This document shows positions 1 through 9,600 of a stretch of 64,000 nucleotides of DNA, piece after piece. The first letter of the stretch is position 1; every line of letters starts with the position of its first letter. Below the pieces are notes generated by a model that was not told the origin of the DNA, searched no databases, and saw nothing but the letters and a program-made list of their open reading frames with translations. Both the position numbers and the translations under genes were made by a program. The stretch spans positions 124,001 through 188,000 of the forward strand of contig NZ_JALLIY010000006.1 of assembly GCF_023242315.1 (NCBI RefSeq), written 5' to 3'. This DNA comes from Pseudomonas sp. MWU13-2105 (GTDB lineage: Bacteria > Pseudomonadota > Gammaproteobacteria > Pseudomonadales > Pseudomonadaceae).

Positions 1-3000
1 CGGGCCTTGACCCAGGCCTCGGGGTCTTCGCCCGAAATCGGCTTGAACTCATCCAGTGCCAGGGCAAAGACCGCAGCCGCTTGCACCTGCTGTACACCCT
101 GCCCGTCCAGTTGGCCGAAAGTGGTGCGCAAGCTTTCGTGACGGGCGACCAGGGCTTCGAAGCCGCGGCGCAAGGCTTCACGATCCAGGACCCCGTCCAG
201 TCGCAGCGCGGTCGGGATGTGATAGGCGCTGTTATCCGGTTCCAGTTGCCAGAGCAGCCACTGGCGTTGCTGGGCATAGGACAAGCGTAGCGGCTGGTTA
301 CGATCGACCAGGCGGAAGGCCGGTGCGTTCGGCGCCCGATCCGTTCCGGCGCTCTCGGCAAAACCGCCCAGGTCCGTGGTCTCGAACAGGCTGCGCAGGG
401 ACAGCTCCAGGCCCAGTTCCTGGCGCGCCCGGGCGATCACCTGGGTCGCCAGCAATGAGTGCCCGCCCAGTTCGAAGAAGTTGTCCCGCAGGCCGACCCG
501 GTCGACCCGCAGCACCTGGGCCCAGATCGCCGCCAGTTGCTGCTCGATTTCCCGTTGCGGAGCGACGTAAGCCTGCTTTAGCACATGACTGTCCGGAGCG
601 GGCAAGGCCTTGCGGTCGAGCTTGCCGTTGGCGGTCAGCGGCAGTGTATCCAGCAGCACCAGGTGCGTCGGCAGCATGTAGTCGGCCAGATGGGCCTTGA
701 GGTAGTTGCGCAGTTCGCCGTGCAGGGTGGTGGCCTGCGACTCGTCTTGCCGCACCGCCGGATCGGTGGGGACCAGGTAGGCCACCAGTTGGCTGCCGCT
801 CGCGCCCTCCAGCGCCAGCACCGCGGCCGCGCTCACCCGTGCATGGTCTTGCAGGCGCGCCTCGATTTCCCCTAGTTCGATGCGGAAGCCGCGAATTTTC
901 ACCTGCTGGTCGCGCCGGCCGATGTATTCGATCACGCCATCGGCACGCCGGCGCGCCAGGTCACCGCTGCGGTAGAGGCGTCGGCTGCCCTGCGGATCGA
1001 ATGGGTCGGGAACAAAGCGCGTGACCGTCAGCTCCGGGCGCTTCAGGTAACCCCGCGCCAGCCCGGCACCGGCCACATACAACTCGCCGACGCAGCCCGG
1101 CGGCACCAGGTTCAGCGCATCGTCCAGCAGGTACAGGGACAGGTCGCTGAGCGGCTCGCCGATGGGGCTGCCGGCGGCCTGTTCGAGGTCGGCCAGGGAC
1201 AACGGCCGGTAGGTCACGTGTACGGTGGTTTCGGTGATGCCGTACATATTGACCAGCTTCGGCGCCTGATCGCCGAAGCGCTCGAACCAGGCGCGCAGGC
1301 CCTGCACTTCCAGAGCCTCGCCGCCGAACACGACGTAACGCAAGGCCAGCTCGCGCGGTGAATCGACGGCCACCGACAACAGCGACTTGAATGCCGAAGG
1401 CGTCTGGTTCAGCACCGTCACCCGCTCATCGCAGAGCAGGCGGTGGAAATCCTGGGGCGAACGACTGACGTCCTGCGGCACCAGCACCAGCTTGCCGCCA
1501 TGAAGCAAGGCCCCGAAGATTTCCCAGACCGAGAAATCGAAGGCGTAGGAGTGAAACAGCGTCCAGATATCGTCGGCACCGAAGCCAAACCCGGCATCGC
1601 TGGCGCTGAACAGGCGCAGCACATTGCCATGGGGCAACAAGACGCCCTTGGGCTTGCCGGTGGAACCCGAGGTGTAGATGACATAGGCGAGATGATCGGC
1701 GCCGGTGACACAGGGCGGATTGTCCCGCGAGCTGTCCTGGGGTAGCTGATCCAGGTCGAGGCACTCGACGTCCGCCAGTATCGGCAGGCGCCCCGGCAGG
1801 TGCCCTTGCGCCAACAACAACTTGAGGCCGCTGTCCTCGATCATGTAACGCAGGCGCTCGTCCGGGTAGCCCGGGTCCAGCGGCACATAGGCGCCACCGG
1901 CCTTGAGCACCGCGACAATCGCCACGAGCATCTCCAGCGAGCGCTCGCAGGCCACGCCCACCAGCACATCCGCGCCGACGCCCCGGGCGATCAGGCGATG
2001 GGCCCACTGGTTGGCGCGGGCGTTGAGTTCGCCGTAGGTCAGTTGCTGGTCGGCGAAGACCACGGCCACCGCGTCCGGACGCAACGTCGCCTGGGTTTCG
2101 ATGCGTTGTTGCAGGCTGCCGTCGACCGGATATTGGCGGGGTGCCGGGTTGCATTGGACCAGGACCTGGCGCTGCTCGCCCGGCTCCAGCAGGACGATAT
2201 CGGCGATACGCAGATGTGGGTTCTCGACAATCGAACGCAGCAGGTTCAGCCAGTGCCGGGCCAGGCGTTCAATGGTGCTCGCTTCGAACAGATCGGTGGC
2301 GTATTTGAATACAGCCTCGATACCGTGAGGTTGATCGACGGTATCGAGCACCAGGTCGAACTGCGCCGTCCGGCTTTGCCAGTGCAGCGGTTCGATGCGC
2401 AATGCCTGGGGTGGCGATGGCGATGCCACATTCTGCGCCGCACCGAGAGGATTCACCCGCCCTTGCGCCTGGTGATTGAACATCACCTGGAACAACGGAC
2501 TGTGGCTCAAGCTGCGTCCCGGCTCCAGCGCCTCGACCAGTTGCTCGAACGGCAGGTCCTGATGGGCCTGGGCCTCCTGCTGCGTCTGCCAGACCTGACG
2601 CAGCAGTTCGACAAAGCCGTACTGCCCGTCCACCTCGGCCTTGAGCACCTGGGTGTTGACGAAGAAGCCGATCAACCGCTCCACCTCGGCCCGCTCGCGG
2701 TTGGCCACCGGCACCCCGACGCGGATATCGCCCTGCCCGCTGTAGCGATGCAACAGCGCCTGGAACGACGCCAGCAACAAGGCGAACAGACTGACCCCTT
2801 GCGCTCGGGCCAGGACCTTGAGCCCTTCGCTCAACGCCGGGTCGAGTACCAGGGCCTGACTGGCCCCGGCAAAGCTCGGGGACAACGGCCGCGGATGATC
2901 GACCGGCAACTCCAGCACCGGCTGCTCGCCGCCGAGCTTGCCCAGCCAATATTCCAGCTGGCGCTCCTGTTCACCGGCTTCCATCCAGTGCCGCTGCCAC

Positions 3001-3659
3001 AACGCATAGTCGGCGTACTGGATCGGCAACGCCGGCAACTGCGGCGCACGGCCCTGGCTCAGATCGGCATACAGCGCCAACAGCTCCTCGGTCATCACCT
3101 GCTGGGACCAGCCGTCCGAAACGATATGGTGCTGGGTCAGCACCAGCACCTGCTCATCGGCCGTCACCTGCAACAGCGCGGCCCGCAACAGCGGGCCGCT
3201 GGCCAGATCAAAAGGCTGCCGGCTCCGCGCCTGGACAAAGGCCTGGACCCGCGCCTCACGCTCCGCCCGGGAGCTCGGTTCGAGGGCCTGCAGATCCAGG
3301 CTGAAGCGAGCGGCGGGCAACACCACCTGCAGCGGTTGCCCATCGGTCTGGGTGAAGACCGTGCGCAAGCTTTCGTGCCGCTCCACCAGGGCCTGGAAGC
3401 TACCCTGCAAGGCGTTTGCATCGAGCTGGCCGTACACCCGCAGGGCCGTGGCGATGTTGTAGGCGGCACTGTCCGGCGCCCATTGCCAGAGGAACCACTG
3501 GCGCTGTTGGGCGTAGGACAGCAGCAGGGGCTCCTCGGCCGCGCGGCGGAACACCGGCGCGACCTCGAACAGATTGATGCCCTTGCGCTTGAGCAATGCC
3601 GCCAAGCCTTTACGCTGCTTGGACGAGAGCTGTCCTACCGACTCGATTAACCCTTGCAC
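1..3659 (-). CDS. Pyoverdine side-chain NRPS, threonine module (partial, runs off left edge)
   Basis: The 5' part (1219 codons) of a non-ribosomal peptide synthetase that adds amino acids to the pyoverdine peptide in the cytoplasm. Domains in order: condensation (HHIVSDG near residue 176), adenylation (FDFSVWEIF near 707), thiolation (GGHSLLATQ, Ser near 1068), then the start of a second condensation domain from about residue 1120. The ten pocket residues read D-F-W-N-V-G-M-V-H-K, the threonine code. No epimerisation domain lies between the thiolation domain and the next condensation domain, so L-Thr is expected. The start is GTG at 3657-3659, with AGGGGAAG about 7 nt upstream; the gene follows the preceding NRPS by 12 nt in the same operon. 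Later modules and the terminal thioesterase lie outside the window. Pvd letter name (pvdI, pvdJ or pvdD) cannot be assigned. Confidence 0.93.
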   Translation of the reverse strand, partial: MQGLIESVGQLSSKQRKGLAALLKRKGINLFEVAPVFRRAAEEPLLLSYAQQRQWFLWQWAPDSAAYNIATALRVYGQLDANALQGSFQALVERHESLRTVFTQTDGQPLQVVLPAARFSLDLQALEPSSRAEREARVQAFVQARSRQPFDLASGPLLRAALLQVTADEQVLVLTQHHIVSDGWSQQVMTEELLALYADLSQGRAPQLPALPIQYADYALWQRHWMEAGEQERQLEYWLGKLGGEQPVLELPVDHPRPLSPSFAGASQALVLDPALSEGLKVLARAQGVSLFALLLASFQALLHRYSGQGDIRVGVPVANRERAEVERLIGFFVNTQVLKAEVDGQYGFVELLRQVWQTQQEAQAHQDLPFEQLVEALEPGRSLSHSPLFQVMFNHQAQGRVNPLGAAQNVASPSPPQALRIEPLHWQSRTAQFDLVLDTVDQPHGIEAVFKYATDLFEASTIERLARHWLNLLRSIVENPHLRIADIVLLEPGEQRQVLVQCNPAPRQYPVDGSLQQRIETQATLRPDAVAVVFADQQLTYGELNARANQWAHRLIARGVGADVLVGVACERSLEMLVAIVAVLKAGGAYVPLDPGYPDERLRYMIEDSGLKLLLAQGHLPGRLPILADVECLDLDQLPQDSSRDNPPCVTGADHLAYVIYTSGSTGKPKGVLLPHGNVLRLFSASDAGFGFGADDIWTLFHSYAFDFSVWEIFGALLHGGKLVLVPQDVSRSPQDFHRLLCDERVTVLNQTPSAFKSLLSVAVDSPRELALRYVVFGGEALEVQGLRAWFERFGDQAPKLVNMYGITETTVHVTYRPLSLADLEQAAGSPIGEPLSDLSLYLLDDALNLVPPGCVGELYVAGAGLARGYLKRPELTVTRFVPDPFDPQGSRRLYRSGDLARRRADGVIEYIGRRDQQVKIRGFRIELGEIEARLQDHARVSAAAVLALEGASGSQLVAYLVPTDPAVRQDESQATTLHGELRNYLKAHLADYMLPTHLVLLDTLPLTANGKLDRKALPAPDSHVLKQAYVAPQREIEQQLAAIWAQVLRVDRVGLRDNFFELGGHSLLATQVIARARQELGLELSLRSLFETTDLGGFAESAGTDRAPNAPAFRLVDRNQPLRLSYAQQRQWLLWQLEPDNSAYHIPTALRLDGVLDREALRRGFEALVARHESLRTTFGQLDGQGVQQVQAAAVFALALDEFKPISGEDPEAWVKA

Positions 3660-3671
3660 TCGTGCTTCCCC

Positions 3672-6600
3672 TCAAGAAATCAGTTTTTCCAGATCTTCGA
3701 GGGATAGACGTTTGAGGGCCTCCAGGGATTTAGCCAATTCGTCCTGAACAGGCGACGAACCAGCGCGCAGCACTTCGATCCGTTCGCAGAACGCCAGCAG
3801 GCTGTCGGTCTGGAACAGTTCCTTGAGCGGTACCTTGTCGCCCAGGCGTTCTCCGATCCGACTGACCACCAGGGTCGCCAACAACGAATGGCCGCCCAAC
3901 TGGAAGAAGTTGTCGTCCAGGCCCACCTGCTCGATCCCCAGCACTTGCGCCCAGAGCGCCGCGACCTGGCATTGCAGCTCGCTTTGTGGCGCCTCGTAGC
4001 GCGGCTGTCGGGGCCCGCTGCCGAGGGCAATCAGGGCCTTGCGGTCGAGCTTGCCATTGGGGGTCAGCGGCAAGGCCTCGACCAGGTGCAACTGGCCGGG
4101 CAGCATATGTGCCGGCAAACGCGCGGCCAGGGCCGTCCTGAGAGCGGTGACAAACGCCTGGGCATCGACCGTGCCCGGCGGCGTCACCACATAGCCCTGC
4201 AAGTGCTTGCCCGCCGCATCCTCCTGGGCCAGCACCACCGCTTCGCGAACCGACGGCTGCTCGAGCAGACAGGCTTCGACTTCGCTCAACTCGACACGGA
4301 AACCCCGAATCTTCACCTGATGGTCGGCGCGACCGATGTACTCGATTCGCTCGCCCTCGCCCTGGCGCACCAAGTCGCCGCTGCGGTACAGGCGCTCACC
4401 GTCCGTGCCGAACGGGTTCGGTACATAACGCTCGGCGGTCAGTCCGGGCCGCCCCAGGTAACCCCGGGACACCCCGGCACCGCCCAGGTACAGCTCGGCC
4501 GCGACCCCGGCGGGCAACAGTTGCAGAGCGGGATCGAGCAGATAGGCCTGGGTGTTCTCCAGCGGGCGTCCGATATTGGCCGTGCCCTGGGCGATGCGCA
4601 GGGTGAAGGTCGAGTAGGTGGTGTCTTCCGAAGGACCATAGAGGTCATACACCTGGCGCACCCGGGTCCCGGCATAGAGCGTATCCACCAGCGTCTGCTT
4701 GAGCGGCTCGCCGGCCAGGTTGAGGGTGCCGACCGTGGCCGGGATCTGCCCGGCTCGCAGCAGCGCGGCGATGGCCGAAGGCACTGTGTTGATCAGCGTG
4801 ACCCGCTCGCGGGCCGGCAGCTCCGCCAGCGCCAGGGCATTGTCCGCCAGCACCAGGCAACCGCCGCCGGCCAGGGTGACGAAGATCTCCCAGACCGACA
4901 GGTCGAAGCAGATTGAGGTCGAGGCCAGCACCCCGCGCAGTTGCTCGCGGTCGTAGGTCTGCAATGACCAGTGGATCAACGCCGCGAGATTGTCGTGGGT
5001 GATCGCCACGCCCTTGGGCTGGCCGGTGGAGCCCGAGGTGTAGATGACATAAGCCAGGTTCTGCGCGCAGCTGTCCACGGGCGGCGCGCTGGCCGGGTAG
5101 CTCGCCAGCCAGGCATCGCCCGCCTCCATCAGCAGCACCGGGGCGGGTAGCTCATGCGGCAGGCGTTCGAGGAGGATGGCTTCGCTCAGCAACAGCGTTG
5201 CGCGGCTGTCGTCGAGCATATGCAACAGGCGCTCGCGCGGGTATTCGGGGTCCAGCGGCACATAGGCGCCGCCGGCCTTGAGGATCGCCAGCAGGGCAAC
5301 GATCAGCTCCGGGGTGCGGCGCAGGCACACGCCGACCCGCACCTCGGGGCCGATGCCGCGTTCACGCAGGAGGTGGGCCAGGCGATTGGCGCGCCGGTCG
5401 AGAGTGCGGTAGTCCAGTTGCCAGTCGGCGAACAGGATTGCCGGGGCGTCAGGTTGATCGGCCACCCGGACCGCGAGATGCTCAAGCACATGGCTCCGGG
5501 CCCGCGGCTTGAAACCTACAGAAGAGCTCCGGCCCCAGTCGAGGGCGACCTGGCGCTCGGCCGGATCAAGCAGCTCCAGAGCCCCCAGCGACTGCTGCAC
5601 ATCGGCCATGAACTGGCTCATCAGGTACTCCAGTTGCCGGCCTAGTCGCGCCACGCCAGCGGCATCGAAACCGGCCCGGTCGTAGCTGCAATCCACGACC
5701 AGTTCGCGCCCCGTCTGCGCCACCAGGGTCAGCGGATAATTGGTTTGCTCCGAACGTTCGAGCGCCGCGAACTCGGGGCCCACGCCCGACGCCTGGTCCA
5801 ACGCTTCGGCCATCGGGTAATTCTCGAACACCAGCAGGCTGTCGAACAATCCGCCCGCGCCCAACCCCGCCCAGCGCTGGATCTCGTACAGCGGCGTCTG
5901 CTCGTGCTCGCGCAACGCCAGGTTGAGGTCCTGCACCTGTTGCAGCCACTCGCCCACCGTCAGCCGCGCGTCAGGGCTCGCCACCACCGGCAGGGTGTTG
6001 ATAAACAGGCCGATCTGCTGCTCGACCCCGGGCAGGTCGGTCGGACGCCCGGCCACGGTGGCGCCGAAGGCCACGCAATCCTGGCCGGTATAACGCTGCA
6101 ACAGCAGCAGCCAGGCGGCCTGCATCAGGGTGTTGAGGGTGACTTTGCGTTCCCGGGCGAAACGGCCCAACCCGACCGTCAACGTCGCGCTGAACACATG
6201 TCGATGTTCCGCGTAGCCAGTCGCCCATGCGTGACTGCCCAGCGTGCCGGCCAGGCGGGTCGGCTCCTGCAACCCGGCCAGGGTCGCGTGCCAGAAGTCC
6301 CGGCTGGCGCGGGCATCGCGCTGGCCGAGCCACTCGATGTAGTCGCGATAACTGCCGACACTCCGGGCAACCGCGATCCCGGCATAACGTTGCAGCACTT
6401 CGCCAAACAGCTGCGAGGTGCTCCAGCCATCCATCAGGATATGGTGGCTGGTGTAGATCATCTGGTATTCGGCCTCGCCAGTGCGCACCAGCGTCACTCG
6501 CAACAAAGGTCCGCGATGGGGTTCGAAACCGGCGGCGAGGTCGGCTTGCGCCAACTGCTCGAAGGCCACCCCAGGGTCGAGGCGCGCGCGCCAGTCGTGA

Positions 6601-9600
6601 ACCGCCACGGGCATCTGCTGCGAACGCAGGACGATCTGCAGCGGGGCCGCCAGCTCCTGGGGCCAGACAAATACCGTGCGCAGCATGTCATGGGCCTGCA
6701 CGGTCTGCTGCCAGGCCAGTTGGAAGCGCTCGACATCCAGGTGCCGCACGCTGACCCGCAGTTGGTTGATATAGGCCGCGCCCCGCGGATCCTCCAGATG
6801 ATGGAAGAGGATCCCCTGCTGCATCGGCGACAGCGGATAGATATCCTCGATCTGCGGCGCCGCTACCGGCAGCCGCCGCAGTTGCCCGGCACTGAGGTTC
6901 GCCAGCGGGAAGTCCGACGCGGTCACACCCAGTTGCCCACCCTGGCAACAATGTTCGATCAATTCGCGCAAGGCCTGTTCATAGGCGCGGGCCAGGGCCT
7001 CGATGGTTTCCGGCCGATACTGCTGGCGGTTGAACGCCCAATCCAGTTGCAGCTCACCGTCGAACACCTGGCCGTTGAGGCTCAGGCCGTCGCCCGGCGG
7101 CGCATCCTCGGGCTGGTTGCGCCCGGTGGATTCGCCGGTGGGCACGAATAACGCGCCGTCGGCCTCGACAAAACTGCCGTCGAACTGGCCCAGGTAGTTG
7201 AAGGTCACCCGCGCCTGTGGCAAGGCCGCCAGTTGCCGGGCAAAGTCGGCATCGCCCAGGTAACGCAGCACGCCATAGCCGATGCCCCTGTTCGGCACCG
7301 CGCGCAATTGTTCCTTGATCCCGCACAAGGAAGCGCCCGGCTCCGCCTGCGGGGTAAGCCGCAGCGGAAACAGGCTGCTGAACCAGCCCACGGTGCGACT
7401 CAGATCAAGCTCGTCGAACAGGTCCTCACGACCGTGACCTTCGAGCTGGACCAATACCGAAGGGTGCCCGCTCCAGTCGCACAGCACCCGCGCCAGGGCC
7501 GCTAGCAGCAGGTCGTTGACCTGGGTGCGGTAAGCCGTGGGGGCAACCTTGAGCAGTTGCCGGGTCAGCGTCTTGTCCAGGCGTGAGCTGGCATGAGCGG
7601 CTTCGCCGGCAGGCACTTGCCCCGAGGCAAGCTCCAGCGGCAACGCCTGGAGATCGTCCGCCAGGGTTCGCAACCAATAATCACGCTCGGCCAGCAGAGG
7701 TTCGCTGCGAGCATAGCCATGCAACTGCTCGGCCCAGGTTTGCAGCGAACTGCTGCGCACGGCCGCCACCGGCGACTGCCCGGCGACGCTGGCGCTATAG
7801 GCCTGCTGCAGGTCTTCCAGCAGGATCCGCCAGGACACGCCATCCACCGCCAGGTGATGGATCACCAGCAACAGGCGCTGCTCGCCGGCGGGCAGATTGA
7901 CCAGCAGCGCCCGCAACAACGGACCGTTCTTCAGGTCCAGGCTACGCTGGGCCTGATCGGCCAACCCCGTCAGCTGTGCCGGATCGGCGAGTTCGCGGAG
8001 CCACAGCAGATCGGCCGTGGTTGCCGAAGCGTAATGCGCCTGCCATTGACCGTCCTGCTGTGCGAAGCGCAGACGCAGGGCAGCGTGCTGCGCCAGCAGC
8101 GCCATGAGTGCCGTTTGCAGGGGGCCGGCGTCGAGCGGCGCGCGGGGTTTGAGCATCAGCGACTGGTTCCAGTGCTGGCGCCGGGCGATGTCCATCTCGA
8201 AAAACCGGGCCTGGATCGGCAGCAGCAACTGCTGGCCACTGACCCGCGCCATGACCTCGCGCGCCGGCTTATTCTCGATCCGCTTCGCCACCGTCGCCAA
8301 CTGGCCGATGGTCTGCTTCTCGAACAACTGCTTGGGACTGAGGCGGATGCCCAGGCGCTTGGCCCGGGCAATGATCTGCAGGCTGAGGATCGAGTCGCCG
8401 CCCAATTCGAAGAAGTTGTCGCGGCTGCCGACCCGCTCCAGCTTGAGCACATCAGCCCAGACCGCCGCCAATTGCTCTTCGAGCTCGCCGAGCGGGGCGA
8501 CATAGCCCTGCTGAACCGCCCCTGGCTGCGGCAGCGCACGCCTGTCCAGCTTGCCGTTGGCAGTCAGCGGCAACTGCTCCAGCAGGACGATCTGCGCCGG
8601 CACCAGGTAATCGACCAAACATGCCTGCAACTGTTGTCGCAGGTCATCGACCGAGCATGGCGCAGCCGCCGCCACGACACAGTAGGCAACCAGTTGCAGG
8701 CGCCCGCCCGCCTCATCCAGCGGCAACGCCAGGACCACCGCCTGGGCCACGCCAGCGAGGCCCTGGAGAACCCGGGCGACTTCCGCCGGCTCCACCCGGT
8801 AACCGCGAATCTTCACCTGGTCGTCAGTGCGCCCGAGGAATTCCAGCAGCCCCAGGCGTGTGCAGCGCATGCGGTCGCCGCTGCGATAGACCCGCGCGCC
8901 CGGCGCACCGAAGGGATCGGGCAGGAAACGTTCGGCGGTCAGCCCCGGTTGCCCGAGATAGCCCAGAGCGACACTGGCGCCACCGATATACAACTCGCCC
9001 GGCACCTGCTCGACGGCGATATTGAGTACGTCATCCAGAACATAGCCGTGGGCACCCGGCAAGGTTCGGCCCACCGCGATGCCACGGGCATGCGGATGCA
9101 GCGTCAAAACCTCGTTCGCCAGCACGCCGACGGTGGTTTCGCTGGGGCCGTAGTGATTGATGAAGCGGCAGTCCGGCTTGAGCGCCCGGACCTGCTCGAA
9201 CAACGCCGACGAACAGGCTTCGCCACCGACGATCAGCGCATGCCAGGGCAACACGTCGGCCGGCTCGGCCGCCTGTAGCAACGCCGCGAGATGAGCGGGA
9301 ACGATCTTCAGGACGCCGACCTGATGCTCGCGCATGTACCCGGCAAAGCGCTCGGGGTCGAAACCCAGTTCCTCGGGCAGCACATGCAGGGTCCGTCCGG
9401 AACACAGGGCGCCGAACAGCATGGTGTGACCGAGGTCGGCGGCGATGGTCGAGACCAGCGCCATGCTCGCCTCGGGCGCCAGCGCCAGGTGTTCCAGCAG
9501 ACCGCTGACGTAGCTGGCCAGCGCCCCGTGGCTGACCAGCACGCCCTTGGGCAAGCCGGTGGAGCCGGAGGTATGGATCACGTAGGCCGGGGCCTGTTCC

